64,000 bases of DNA from the NCBI RefSeq assembly GCF_900547735.1, contig NZ_URHZ01000004.1:1-64000 (forward strand). The letters run 5' to 3'. Below the pieces are notes generated by a model that searched no databases, was not told the origin of the DNA, and worked only from the letters and a program-made list of their open reading frames with translations. The stretch's first letter is position 1. Every line of letters starts with the position of its first letter. Both the position numbers and the translations under genes were made by a program. This document shows, in pieces, positions 1 to 8,770 of this stretch. This stretch comes from an uncultured Clostridium sp. Its GTDB lineage: Bacteria > Bacillota > Clostridia > Lachnospirales > Lachnospiraceae.

Positions 1-99
1 CACCCGCGACAACCTACAAACCGGGACTGAAGACTCACAACCTCCCTCTCACCATTCCGCCCCCCGGCCGTCCCGGCGGCGTTCTCCTTCCTCAATAAC

Positions 100-810
100 T
101 TACCTCTGATTCAGATACTCCATAATCCCCATATGTATGGTCCATGCGACCCGGTCCTGATAATCTTTGGAGTTCAGCATTTTTGACTCGCTCCAGTTGC
201 TCAGGAAACCGCATTCCACGATGACGATAGGGCATTTCACGTGGAGGAGAAGATAGTAATTGTCGTTTGCCTTGGCAAGTCTTGTATTCTTTTCACCCAG
301 AACGTAATCGAACCGTTTCTGTATTTTTTCGGCCAGTTTTTTCCCCTTATCCGAGCCCTTATAGTAGAATACCTGACCGCCCGAGATGGCCTCCTGATGG
401 TAGCTGTTCTGGTGGATGCTGACTACGATATCGGGATCGGTTTCCGCGATCGTCTGACAGCGCTGTTTCATATCCGCCATTTTTTTGCTGTTGTCGCTGG
501 ACTTATAGAGCCCCTTGTCATCCTCTCTGGTCAGTACAACATCCACGTCGGACTGTTCCAGATATTCCTTGACCTTGAGCGTAATCGCCAGGTTGATATC
601 TTTTTCGAGGCTGCCGTCCACCCCCACTTTCCCCGGGTCGTTCCCGCCGTGCCCGGCATCCAGCACGACAACGGGCCGTTCTTTTCCGATATGTACGCTG
701 GTCCCGGACACAGACAGGCCCGCGTACCGCGTCATCATAAATATACCGGCCAGCAGCACAAATCCGGCTGCCGCCTCCACTGTAAGCCGCTTTGCTATCC
801 GTTTTAACAC
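100..810 (-). CDS. cwlD: N-acetylmuramoyl-L-alanine amidase, CwlD-like
   Basis: Zinc amidase (Amidase_3 family) that cleaves the bond between muramic acid and the stem peptide. CwlD members act in making muramic-delta-lactam in the spore cortex. A single hydrophobic N-terminal segment (about residues 13-30) anchors it. The zinc and catalytic residues are visible: His54 in DAGHGG, Glu69, His133 in SIHQNS and Glu199 in VECGFLSN. I chose the GTG at 810 because AGGTGA (815-820) lies five bases upstream; a TTG at 828 in the same frame has no such site. At 236 aa it is a normal CwlD length. It stands alone and is divergent from tsaC. The CwlD assignment rests on size, anchor and motif set, and implies a spore former; a vegetative amidase of the same family is the alternative. 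Confidence 0.88.
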   Translation of the reverse strand: MLKRIAKRLTVEAAAGFVLLAGIFMMTRYAGLSVSGTSVHIGKERPVVVLDAGHGGNDPGKVGVDGSLEKDINLAITLKVKEYLEQSDVDVVLTREDDKGLYKSSDNSKKMADMKQRCQTIAETDPDIVVSIHQNSYHQEAISGGQVFYYKGSDKGKKLAEKIQKRFDYVLGEKNTRLAKANDNYYLLLHVKCPIVIVECGFLSNWSESKMLNSKDYQDRVAWTIHMGIMEYLNQR

Positions 811-1012
811 ATTTTCACCTGAAATCAATAACGGTTATAAAAAGTATATTCCGGGATTTGCTGTTCATGCAGGATTACGGGATGTTTAGTTGGGGGGAGG
901 GGGCTGTACGAAAAAACTTCCCCCGGGACTGAAGACTTATTACTTACATCTTACTACTCCGTCTCTACCGTATCGGCAGTGGTCTTACTTCTCAATTCCT
1001 CCTTAGAATCTC

Positions 1013-1041
1013 TTGCACCCTACCCGCCCATGTGCTATGAT
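1013..1041 (+). promoter_or_regulatory. sigma-A promoter for tsaC
   Basis: TTGCAC (1013-1018) and TATGAT (1036-1041) are separated by 17 bp, 48 bp upstream of the tsaC start. The match to the housekeeping consensus is good; no operator is evident. Confidence 0.6.
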
Positions 1042-1088
1042 AAAAAACAAAAATATTGTTTACATTTATATAGAAAGAAGACGCAGCA

Positions 1089-2153
1089 GTGAATACAAAA
1101 GTATTAAAAGTGTCAGATGAAGGAAATTTTACAGGCGAAGAGCTTGGATATCTTAAAGAAGCGGCAGAAGTATTGAAACAAGGGGGACTTGTCGCGTTCC
1201 CGACGGAGACGGTGTACGGCCTGGGGGCCAATGCGCTGGATGAGAAGGCGGCCAGGAAAATATATGAGGCCAAGGGAAGACCCTCGGACAACCCCCTGAT
1301 TGCCCATGTGGCGGATTTCGAGGGGATTGAACCCTTAGTCGCCCGGATACCGGAGATGGGGAGAAAGCTGGCCGGGGCGTTCTGGCCGGGACCGATGACC
1401 CTTGTCTTTCCCAAGAGTGCTCTTGTGCCTCTGGGAACGACGGGAGGACTTGATACGGTGGCAATACGGATGCCGTCCGATCCGGTGGCGAGAACGCTGA
1501 TCCGGCTGGCCGGGGTGCCGGTGGCGGCTCCCAGCGCCAATACATCGGGGCGGCCGAGCCCGACGAGGGCGGAGCACGTTTATCAGGATATGGAAGGCCG
1601 GATTGAGATGATTATCGACGGCGGTCCGGTGGGGATCGGCGTGGAGTCCACAATCGTGGATGTGACGGAAGAGGTGCCGGTGCTTCTGAGGCCGGGGGCG
1701 GTGACCATGGAGATGCTTGAATCGGTGGTCGGGGAAGTCAGGGTCGACCCGGCGATTCTCGGTCCCGTAAGCCCGGATTTAAAGCCGAAGGCGCCCGGAA
1801 TGAAATACAGGCATTATGCTCCCAATGCGGATTTGACATTGGTTGAGGGGCCGCAGGACAGAGTGGTCTCTGAGATTAACCGCCTGGCGGCTGAGAAGCT
1901 TTTAGAGGGATATAAGGTAGGAATTATCTGCACCGATGAGACAAGGGACTCGTATCCCGCAGGGATGGTGAGAAGCATAGGCCAGAGGGCGAAAGAGGAG
2001 ACGGTTGCCCATAATCTGTACGCCGTCCTAAGAGAATTTGATGATTTGGGAGCCCAGTATCTGTTTTCGGAAGGATTTCCGGCCGATCATCTGGGACAGG
2101 CGATTATGAACAGGCTCAATAAGGCTGCGGGATACCGGATAGTAAAGGTTTGA
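1089..2153 (+). CDS. tsaC: L-threonylcarbamoyladenylate synthase (Sua5/YwlC type)
   Basis: Makes threonylcarbamoyl-AMP from threonine, bicarbonate and ATP, the first step of the t6A37 modification of tRNAs. The N-terminal YrdC domain (about residues 18-200) shows the conserved TETVYGLGA and KGRPSDNPL segments and the SANTSGRPSPT loop. The remaining ~130 residues are the Sua5 C-terminal domain, joined by the PGMKYRHYAPN motif, so this is the long two-domain form (354 aa). The start is GTG at 1089, preceded by AGAAAGAAG. It has its own sigma-A promoter and is followed by an interspersed repeat, with no clear terminator. Confidence 0.95.
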   Translation: MNTKVLKVSDEGNFTGEELGYLKEAAEVLKQGGLVAFPTETVYGLGANALDEKAARKIYEAKGRPSDNPLIAHVADFEGIEPLVARIPEMGRKLAGAFWPGPMTLVFPKSALVPLGTTGGLDTVAIRMPSDPVARTLIRLAGVPVAAPSANTSGRPSPTRAEHVYQDMEGRIEMIIDGGPVGIGVESTIVDVTEEVPVLLRPGAVTMEMLESVVGEVRVDPAILGPVSPDLKPKAPGMKYRHYAPNADLTLVEGPQDRVVSEINRLAAEKLLEGYKVGIICTDETRDSYPAGMVRSIGQRAKEETVAHNLYAVLREFDDLGAQYLFSEGFPADHLGQAIMNRLNKAAGYRIVKV

Positions 2154-2180
2154 CCGGAGGCTGGACTGTAACCAATAATT

Positions 2181-2392
2181 GTTACTGTTCACAGGTAGTA
2201 TTCCGCGAGGTGTTTTTTGTGAGTGGAGCGTAGCGAAAGTCACAGACAGCGGGCCCCCTTGGGTCAAACCCGAGGGTTGCGGCGCGACGCAACGAAAAGT
2301 GCGCGATGCGGACTTTTCATTACAATCAACGGCGTTTTTTGCCGTTTCTGTGCATCGCGCAGCGTGTTACTGGGCACGGAGTGAACAGTAAC
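2181..2392 (+). repeat. MITE-like interspersed repeat, family 1, full copy
   Basis: A 212-bp non-coding element bounded by a perfect terminal inverted repeat, GTTACTGTTCAC at the left and GTGAACAGTAAC at the right. The 13-mer GTAACCAATAATT lies on both sides (2168-2180 and 2388-2400, the right copy sharing GTAAC with the terminal repeat), so about 8-10 bp looks like a target-site duplication. Internal modules (CCGCGAGGTGTTTTTTGTGA, GCCGTTTCTGTGCATCGCG) recur in other copies at 27847-28020, 29729-29835 and 41202-41343. No transposase reading frame is present. It sits just upstream of the dCMP deaminase ribosome site. Confidence 0.85.
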
Positions 2393-2432
2393 CAATAATT
2401 AACATGAACTTTGGAAGACACGGGAGGTTATA

Positions 2433-2966
2433 ATGGAAGAGAAGCAGGTAAAGATACGGGGAGGGCTGCATATGTCGGATAAGAGGAATGACTATATCAC
2501 ATGGGATGAATATTTTATGGGCGTAGCAAAGCTTTCCGCAATGCGGTCCAAGGACCCCAGCACACAGGTGGGAGCCTGTATTGTCAGCGACGATAATAAA
2601 ATCCTGTCCATGGGATACAACGGCTTTCCCAAGGGATGCCCGGACGATGAATTCCCATGGGGAAAGGAACACGAGTCGGATGACCCCTACAATGCGAAAT
2701 ATTTTTACACCACCCACAGCGAGCTCAATGCAATCCTGAATTACAGGGGCGGCAGTCTGGAGGGCAGCAAGCTTTATGTGACGCTGTTCCCCTGCAACGA
2801 GTGTGCAAAGGCAATCATCCAGGCTGGAATCAAGACCCTGGTTTACGACAGCGACAAATACGGCAATACACCGGCGGTCCGCGCATCCAAGCGCATGCTG
2901 GATTCGGCAGGAGTCAGATACTATCTGTACAACCGTACGGGAAGAAAGATAGAGGTTTCATTATAA
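2433..2966 (+). CDS. dCMP deaminase (ComEB-like)
   Basis: Zinc-dependent deaminase converting dCMP to dUMP for dTTP synthesis. The zinc site is the HSE triplet in TTHSELNAI together with PCNEC, the expected CxxC pair. The substrate-side motif MRSKDPSTQVGACIV is typical of deoxycytidylate deaminases. Two starts are plausible. The ATG at 2433 has GGGAGG five bases upstream; the ATG at 2472 (MSDKRNDY...) also has GGGAGG and matches the usual family N-terminus, so the mature protein may be 164 rather than 177 aa. It is followed after one base by the radical SAM gene, suggesting co-transcription. Confidence 0.9.
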   Translation: MEEKQVKIRGGLHMSDKRNDYITWDEYFMGVAKLSAMRSKDPSTQVGACIVSDDNKILSMGYNGFPKGCPDDEFPWGKEHESDDPYNAKYFYTTHSELNAILNYRGGSLEGSKLYVTLFPCNECAKAIIQAGIKTLVYDSDKYGNTPAVRASKRMLDSAGVRYYLYNRTGRKIEVSL

Positions 2967-2967
2967 A

Positions 2968-4752
2968 ATGAAATTTTTACTGGCGGCAATCAACGCAAAA
3001 TATATCCATTCCAATCTGGGAATCTACAGCCTTATCAAGTATGCACAGGACATGTTTGCGGACAGGAAAGCGCAGGGAGAGGAGCTTCCCGGGATACAGA
3101 TAGAGATGGGGGAGTATACCATCAACCATCAGATGGAATTGATATTACAGGATATTTACAGACGCAGTCCAGATGTGGTGGGATTTTCCTGCTACATCTG
3201 GAATATTCTTTATGTGAAGGAACTTGTCAGGGATTTGAAAAAGGTGCTGCCGCAGGTGCAGATCTGGCTCGGCGGCCCGGAGGTTTCCTACGATGCGGAG
3301 GCGGTCCTCAGGGAACTGCCCGAGGTAAAGGGAATTATGGCGGGCGAGGGGGAAGAGACCTTTTATCACCTGGCGGAGCAGTATATGGCGGAAGAACACC
3401 CGATGCTTCTGTCCGCGCAGCCGGGACTGATCTTCAGGAAAAAGGACGGCGGCATTCATACCGGGATGCCTGCTCCGCTGATGGATCTGAGCCGGATTCC
3501 TTTTTCCTACGGGAACCTTGAAGGGCTGGAACACAGGATCATTTACTATGAGAGCAGCAGGGGCTGTCCTTTTTCATGCAGCTACTGTCTTTCCTCAATT
3601 GACAAGACGGTGCGGTTCCGGGATCTGGACCTGGTGAAGAAGGAACTTTCCTTTTTTCTGGACAGGCGCGTGCCCCAGGTGAAATTTGTGGACAGGACGT
3701 TTAACTGTAAGAAAAGCCATTCCATGGAGATTTGGAAGTTTATCCTGGAGCATGACAACGGGGTGACGAACTTTCATTTTGAGATATCGGCGGACCTTCT
3801 GGATGAGGATGAGCTGGCGCTGATGGAACGGATGAGGCCGGGCTTAATCCAGCTTGAAATCGGCGTCCAGACCACGAATCCCGATACCATCCGGGAGATT
3901 CGGAGGAAGATGGATCTCGTGAAACTGGAAAACAACGTGCACCGGGTCAACAGCTTCCGTAATATCCACCAGCATCTCGACTTGATTGCCGGACTGCCTT
4001 ATGAGGACTATGAGAGTTTCAGAAAATCATTTAACGATGTATACCGCATGGAGCCGGAGCAGCTTCAACTGGGATTCCTGAAGGTGCTGAAGGGCTCTTA
4101 TATGGAGGAGATGGCCGGAGAATACGGCCTGCTCTATAAGTCGCAGCCTCCCTACGAGGTACTTTCCACCCGATGGCTCAGTTACGGTGATGTAATCAGG
4201 TTAAAAGGCGTGGAGGAGATGGTTGAGGTTCACTACAACAGCGGACAGTTCAGAACGGTTCTGAAGGAGCTTGTGAAGGATTTTGACGAACCTTTTGACC
4301 TGTTTCAGGCGCTCGCGGAGTACTATGAGGAAAACAGGATTACCGGAATCAGCCACAGCCGCCTGGCCCGCTATGAGATTCTGTTCCGTTTTATCAATGA
4401 AAATGTCCCGGATATTCAGAACGGGAAAAAGGCGGAACGGTACCGGGATCTTTTGATGTACGATCTCTACCTCAGGGAAAATGTGAAGAGCCGCCCCTCA
4501 TTTGCAAGGGAACAGTCACCGTTTAAGGAGGCTGTAAAGCAGTTTTTCATCAGTGAGGCGAAATGTCCTTTCCTTTTGAAGGGATATGAGGAGTACGATT
4601 CCAGGCAGATCAGCAAGATGGCCCATGCCGAGGGGATGGGAGACGGCAGTGTGGTTCTTTTCGACTATAAGAACAGGGACGCCCTGCTGGGGAACGCCAG
4701 AGCATTCAGGCTGGTCTTGAAAGACGGAGCCCTTATACCAGCAGAAATTTGA
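2968..4752 (+). CDS. B12-binding-domain radical SAM protein (DUF4080 type)
   Basis: The N-terminal ~140 residues form a cobalamin-binding-like Rossmann domain (LLAAINAKYIHSNLGIYSL, then VVGFSCYIWN and IWLGGPEVS). A radical SAM core follows, with the cluster motif CPFSCSYC at about residue 200. The C-terminal third resembles DUF4080. The family shares the B12-binding/radical SAM layout of methylating and ring-forming enzymes, but the reaction of this subgroup is not known to me. At 594 aa it is the usual length. The start codon lies one base after the dCMP deaminase stop, so translation is probably coupled. Confidence 0.85.
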   Translation: MKFLLAAINAKYIHSNLGIYSLIKYAQDMFADRKAQGEELPGIQIEMGEYTINHQMELILQDIYRRSPDVVGFSCYIWNILYVKELVRDLKKVLPQVQIWLGGPEVSYDAEAVLRELPEVKGIMAGEGEETFYHLAEQYMAEEHPMLLSAQPGLIFRKKDGGIHTGMPAPLMDLSRIPFSYGNLEGLEHRIIYYESSRGCPFSCSYCLSSIDKTVRFRDLDLVKKELSFFLDRRVPQVKFVDRTFNCKKSHSMEIWKFILEHDNGVTNFHFEISADLLDEDELALMERMRPGLIQLEIGVQTTNPDTIREIRRKMDLVKLENNVHRVNSFRNIHQHLDLIAGLPYEDYESFRKSFNDVYRMEPEQLQLGFLKVLKGSYMEEMAGEYGLLYKSQPPYEVLSTRWLSYGDVIRLKGVEEMVEVHYNSGQFRTVLKELVKDFDEPFDLFQALAEYYEENRITGISHSRLARYEILFRFINENVPDIQNGKKAERYRDLLMYDLYLRENVKSRPSFAREQSPFKEAVKQFFISEAKCPFLLKGYEEYDSRQISKMAHAEGMGDGSVVLFDYKNRDALLGNARAFRLVLKDGALIPAEI

Positions 4753-4779
4753 CAAATTAAATTACACAGGAGGTAACCG

Positions 4780-5463
4780 ATGCCGAGGGAGACAAAGGCA
4801 CAGAGGGATGAGCGGGTCCGGAGGATTCTGGAACTGCTTGATCAGGAATATGGGACAGACTACCGCTGTTACTTAAACCATGAGACACCGTGGCAGCTTC
4901 TGATTGCGGTGATTATGAGCGCGCAGTGCACCGATGCCAGGGTGAATATTGTAACGGCCGACCTGTTTAAAAAATATGACACACTGGAGAAATTTGCAGA
5001 CGCCGACTTAAAGGAGCTGGAAAAAGACATCCACTCCATCGGATTTTACCATATGAAGGCGAAAAATATTATCGCCTGCTGTAAATCGCTGGTCGAAGAC
5101 TTTGGCGGAGAAGTTCCGAGAACCATAGAAGAGCTCACTTCCCTGGCCGGGGTGGGGAGAAAGACCGCCAATGTTATCCGGGGAAATATATATGATGAGC
5201 CGAGTATTGTGGTGGACACCCATGTAAAGCGGATTTCCAGAAAACTGGGGCTGACAAAAGAGGAGGAACCGGAAAAGATCGAATATGATCTGATGAAGGT
5301 TCTGCCGAAAGAGCACTGGATTTTGTGGAATATCCAGATTATCACACTGGGCAGGAGCATCTGTATCGCCAGAAGCCCAAAATGCAGAGAGTGCTTCCTG
5401 AGAGAGAACTGCCCCGGCGCAGAGACAGAAAAGGTTAAAAAGAGCCGGAAAAGCACAAAATAA
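4780..5463 (+). CDS. nth: endonuclease III
   Basis: DNA N-glycosylase and AP lyase that removes oxidised pyrimidines in base excision repair. The helix-hairpin-helix LAGVGRKTANVI carries the catalytic lysine, and VDTHVKRIS carries the catalytic aspartate. Four cysteines near the C-terminus (CIARSPKCRECFLRENC) have the C-x6-C-x2-C-x5-C spacing of the 4Fe-4S loop. At 227 aa it is slightly longer than E. coli Nth because of a Lys-rich tail. The ATG at 4780 follows CAGGAGGTAACC, a strong ribosome site. Confidence 0.96.
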   Translation: MPRETKAQRDERVRRILELLDQEYGTDYRCYLNHETPWQLLIAVIMSAQCTDARVNIVTADLFKKYDTLEKFADADLKELEKDIHSIGFYHMKAKNIIACCKSLVEDFGGEVPRTIEELTSLAGVGRKTANVIRGNIYDEPSIVVDTHVKRISRKLGLTKEEEPEKIEYDLMKVLPKEHWILWNIQIITLGRSICIARSPKCRECFLRENCPGAETEKVKKSRKSTK

Positions 5464-5512
5464 CTGTTCAGGAAATGTTATTTTTAAATAATGAGAGAAA
5501 GCAGGAATAAAT

Positions 5513-6343
5513 TTGGAAGAATCTGCACACATAATAAGGGAAGAAATGAAATTCCGGGAGCAGACGGACGGGAAACCCTGCGGAGCCCCGGATACTTACG
5601 TGGCTGTCGACCTGGAGACAACCGGCCTGGATCCGAAACACGATAAAATCATCGAGATTGGCGCCGCCCTTGTCTCGGGAGGCGAAGTCACGGAGACGTT
5701 TTCCACCCTCATCAATCCCAGGAGGGAACTGGATGAACGGATCGAGGAGCTGACCGGCATCACCGTAGATATGGTGGCCGATGCACCGGATATCGGCGAA
5801 GTGATTGGCCGTATTGTGGAATTTTGCGGAGACCTTCCACTTCTGGGACACAATATTATCTTCGATTACAGCTTTTTGAAACGGGCCGCCGTCAATCAGG
5901 GGCTGCCTTTTGAAAAAAACGGGATCGATACGCTGACGCTCTGCCGCCGGTTTATGCCGGAGGAGGAGAGGAAGAATCTGGGCAATGCCAGCCTTTATTA
6001 CGGAGTAAAACAGGAGGGCGCCCACCGCGCCATGGCGGATGCCCTGACGGCCCATTTCCTGTATCAGGCTGTCAAAAAAATACATTTTTCCACAATGCCG
6101 GAGGCATTTTCCTGTAAACCTTTGCTATATAAGGTAAAAAAAGAGCAGCCGGCGACAAAAAAGCAAAAAGAAGTCTTGCGGGATTTACTAAAATATCATA
6201 GAATAAACGTATCTGCGCAGATAGACTACCTCTCCCGGAATGAAGTTTCGAGGATGACGGATAAAATTATCTCACAGTATGGAAGAATAAAAAGAGGTGA
6301 TAAGGAATGTTTAACTTCAGTGATAAAAGGACAAGGAAAGTAG
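5513..6343 (+). CDS. 3'-5' exonuclease, DnaQ/PolC-like DEDDh family
   Basis: The exonuclease domain (about residues 20-190) has the four DEDDh blocks: VDLETTG, then HNIIFDYSF, then HRAMADALTA with the catalytic His and Asp. Such stand-alone proteins act in proofreading-like or repair trimming of 3' ends. The C-terminal ~80 residues are a basic helical extension without a clear family match. The start is TTG at 5513 with AGGA six bases upstream; no better ATG lies near. The 3' end overlaps the microprotein gene at 6307 by 37 bases in another frame. Confidence 0.88.
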   Translation: MEESAHIIREEMKFREQTDGKPCGAPDTYVAVDLETTGLDPKHDKIIEIGAALVSGGEVTETFSTLINPRRELDERIEELTGITVDMVADAPDIGEVIGRIVEFCGDLPLLGHNIIFDYSFLKRAAVNQGLPFEKNGIDTLTLCRRFMPEEERKNLGNASLYYGVKQEGAHRAMADALTAHFLYQAVKKIHFSTMPEAFSCKPLLYKVKKEQPATKKQKEVLRDLLKYHRINVSAQIDYLSRNEVSRMTDKIISQYGRIKRGDKECLTSVIKGQGK

Positions 6344-6423
6344 TATCTTCCGTTGTTATTATCGTTATAGTTCTCGCAATGGTAGGTGGAACTATACTTG
6401 CCGGTTTATCAATGGCAATGTAA
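6307..6423 (+). CDS. 38-aa single-pass membrane microprotein
   Basis: A short gene reading MFNFSDKRTRK followed by a hydrophobic helix (VVSSVVIIVIVLAMV) and a short tail ending LSMAM. It has a basic N-terminus, one membrane span of about 20 residues and little else, so the N-terminus should stay in the cytosol. A good ribosome site (GAGGTGATAAGGA) precedes the ATG. The gene starts inside the 3' end of the exonuclease gene, which suggests translational coupling. Its layout resembles the small Prli42-type proteins of Firmicutes, but the sequence is not close enough for me to name it. Function unknown. Confidence 0.68.
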   Translation: MFNFSDKRTRKVVSSVVIIVIVLAMVGGTILAGLSMAM

Positions 6424-6440
6424 ACCGCACATTTCGATAG

Positions 6441-6503
6441 GACGCGGGAGCGCGTCATAAGTGTTATGCGGTGAACGGTCTGTACCGGACACATCTCACC
6501 GCA
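6441..6503 (+). other. two tandem hairpins before the VanW gene
   Basis: GACGCG-GGAG-CGCGTC (6441-6456) is followed by a second palindrome, TGCGGTGA (6467-6474) with TCACCGCA (6496-6503), which encloses a smaller CGGT/ACCG stem. No T-run follows, so these are not a simple terminator. They may be RNA processing or regulatory structures. Confidence 0.4.
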
Positions 6504-6529
6504 ATCGTTATTGGAATAGGGGCATATAT

Positions 6530-8077
6530 ATGAAAAAGAAATTTTGGATTGCCGGCGCAGCGGCCTGTTTGCTGGCAGCCGGGGTACTTCTGCTCCCGCC
6601 GGAAACTGCTGCCGCGGGCACGCTTCCAGCCGGCATTAAAGTGGGGAACTTTGAACTGACCGGTATGACCGGGGAAGAAGCGGATCAGAAGATTGAGGAA
6701 TATGTAAAAGAGATGTCGAACCAGGAGATTACTCTGACGATCGACGGGAATGAGATTACCACGACGGCGGAAGAACTGGGATTTTCCTGGACCAATAAAG
6801 CAGAGATCGAGGAAGCGGCCGAGAAATATGCCGGCGGAAACCTGCTGGAAAGATACTTAAACCTTAAGAGTCTTGAAAAACAGCCGCTCAAGCTGGAAGT
6901 TGAGACCTCTGTGGACGCCGCGAAAGTGGCGGAATTTGTCGAAAGCAGATGCAGCGCCTTTGTAAGGGAAGCAAAGGATGCCGAGATCACGAGAGTGGAC
7001 GGTGCGTTCCAGATCACGGATTCCGTGGTTGGTCTGGCTGTGGACGTAGATGCGACGAAGAAAGCGCTCGATGAGGCGCTTAAAGGCGGACTGAACAGTC
7101 CTGTGACAGTGGCGGCGGTTGTAACCGAGACCCAGCCGGCGAGAAAGTCGGAAGATCTGGCCATGATCCAGGATGTGCTCGGAACGTTCAGCACCAACTT
7201 CAGCACGGGCAATATTTCAAGATCCAGAAACCTGACAAACGGCTCGTCAAAGATCAACGGCGTCGTACTGATGCCGGGAGAAGAATTCTCCGCCTATACT
7301 CTTTTGACTCCGTTTACCATCGCCAACGGATATGCGGCTGCCGGTTCCTATGAGAACGGCCGTGTGGTTGATTCGATCGGCGGAGGTTCCTGCCAGCTCT
7401 GCACAACAATGTACAATGCGGCGCTTCAGGCCGAGATGGATATTACGGACAGGCAGAACCATTCTATGCTCGTAGCATATGTGAAACCGTCACAGGACGC
7501 CGCCATCGCCGGAACCATCAAGGATCTGAAGTTTAAAAACCCATACGATACGCCTGTCTATATCGAAGGCGGCGTAAGCGGCGGCACCTTGACATTTACA
7601 ATCTATGGAAAAGAGACAAGACCGGCTAACCGTGAGGTGAAATACGTGTCGGAGACTCTGGGTACATCAGACCCGGGAGCGCCTACAATCAAGGTGGATC
7701 CGTCCCTGAGACCGGGAGCAAAAGTTCTTGAGCAGTCCGCTCACAGAGGACTCCGTTCCAGATTGTGGAAATATGTTTATGTCGACGGAGTGGAGACAGA
7801 GAAAGAGATCCTCCACACCGATAACTATATGGCATCGAAAGCAATTTACCGTGTAGGCCCTGAGGCGCCTGTGATCGCACCGGTTGTACCGACAACGCCG
7901 GAACAGCCCGCCGCGCCTGCCGAGACCCCGGCTCCGCCTTCCGGTCCGGCCTCCGACGGCCCTGCTTCCGAAATCGTGGCTCCGCCGGCAGCGGAACCGG
8001 CTCCGGCCCCAGCGGCAGATCCGGCTCCGGCCCCTGCAGCAGATCCGGCGCCGCCGGCCCCGGATGCGGGAGCATGA
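6530..8077 (+). CDS. VanW family protein with peptidoglycan-binding-like domain
   Basis: Exported cell-envelope protein of the YoaR/VanW type. MKKKFWIAGAAACLLAAG is a signal peptide or N-terminal anchor. Residues ~35-215 form the repeated alpha/beta region usually called a putative peptidoglycan-binding domain. The VanW domain (about 235-370) carries the signature IGGGSCQLCTTMYNAAL and NHSMLVAYV. The last ~60 residues are a Pro/Ala-rich tail that probably spans or contacts the wall. The ATG at 6530 is chosen over an upstream in-frame ATG (6461) because AGGGG lies seven bases before it and a signal peptide starts there. The exact biochemical role of VanW domains is unknown. Confidence 0.88.
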   Translation: MKKKFWIAGAAACLLAAGVLLLPPETAAAGTLPAGIKVGNFELTGMTGEEADQKIEEYVKEMSNQEITLTIDGNEITTTAEELGFSWTNKAEIEEAAEKYAGGNLLERYLNLKSLEKQPLKLEVETSVDAAKVAEFVESRCSAFVREAKDAEITRVDGAFQITDSVVGLAVDVDATKKALDEALKGGLNSPVTVAAVVTETQPARKSEDLAMIQDVLGTFSTNFSTGNISRSRNLTNGSSKINGVVLMPGEEFSAYTLLTPFTIANGYAAAGSYENGRVVDSIGGGSCQLCTTMYNAALQAEMDITDRQNHSMLVAYVKPSQDAAIAGTIKDLKFKNPYDTPVYIEGGVSGGTLTFTIYGKETRPANREVKYVSETLGTSDPGAPTIKVDPSLRPGAKVLEQSAHRGLRSRLWKYVYVDGVETEKEILHTDNYMASKAIYRVGPEAPVIAPVVPTTPEQPAAPAETPAPPSGPASDGPASEIVAPPAAEPAPAPAADPAPAPAADPAPPAPDAGA

Positions 8078-8757
8078 TGATGAGAGCGGGAATGACGGAA
8101 GTGTCCGGTGTTATGGAAGCCGGGCAGGATCTGGTGGCTGCAGGGTACATAGCGTTAAAAGGTACGTCTGTAATTGCCGCTGAAAGAGAAGAAGAACTGC
8201 TTGCACGCTTTACAGCACAATACGTAAAGCGCTGCCAGAGCTTATATGAAATCCGGGGACTGTTTCAGCTCCCCGGTATTTCAGCTTCGGAAACAACTAA
8301 AGGTTTTGCAACTGAAGTTTCTGCAGCTCAGGTTTTTGAAAGTGCAGGAGCTGCGTCCTGGTGTCTGGCCGGAGAAGGCGGAATCATGACGGCGCTGTGG
8401 GATTATTTTGACGGATTCGGTCTGGGATTTGAGATGGAACTGCGCAGACTCCCAATCCTGCAGGAGACGGTGGAGATTTGCGAGGTGTTCGACGTAAATC
8501 CCTACAGGCTGCAATCGGAGGGATGCGCACTCCTCACGGCCGCGAACGGCGGCGCTCTGGTAAGCAGACTGGAGAAAAAGGGAATCCATGCGGTAGTGCT
8601 CGGGAGGACGCAGACAGGAATTAAAAGGCAGATTTATAACGGCGAAATACAGACATTCCTGGATCGGCCTAAACCCGATGAACTATATAAAGTGACTGTC
8701 CGCAGCACGGAGAAGAGCGAAAGCGCCGTGGAGGGCAGTGAAACGAAACTCAATTAA
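8074..8757 (+). CDS. stand-alone AIR-synthase C-terminal (HypE-like) domain protein
   Basis: The central part (about residues 30-195) resembles the C-terminal domain of AIR synthase-related proteins such as HypE, ThiL and PurM: GEGGIMTALWDYFDGFGLG, then LRRLPILQETVEICEVFDVNPYRLQSEGCALL and VVLGRT. The N-terminal ATP-binding half of those enzymes is missing and there is no room for it upstream, so it is unlikely to be a complete kinase-like enzyme. It overlaps the VanW gene by four bases (ATGATG at 8074/8077). The C-terminal tail (STEKSESAVEGSE) looks disordered. Function unknown; a regulatory or scaffolding role is an inference. Confidence 0.72.
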   Translation: MMMRAGMTEVSGVMEAGQDLVAAGYIALKGTSVIAAEREEELLARFTAQYVKRCQSLYEIRGLFQLPGISASETTKGFATEVSAAQVFESAGAASWCLAGEGGIMTALWDYFDGFGLGFEMELRRLPILQETVEICEVFDVNPYRLQSEGCALLTAANGGALVSRLEKKGIHAVVLGRTQTGIKRQIYNGEIQTFLDRPKPDELYKVTVRSTEKSESAVEGSETKLN

Positions 8758-8770
8758 CAGGAGGTAAACT

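Noticed and set aside
241..807. Plus-strand open frame of 188 codons opposite cwlD
   Set aside because: It is the antisense shadow of a gene with all amidase motifs; no ribosome site and no family pattern.
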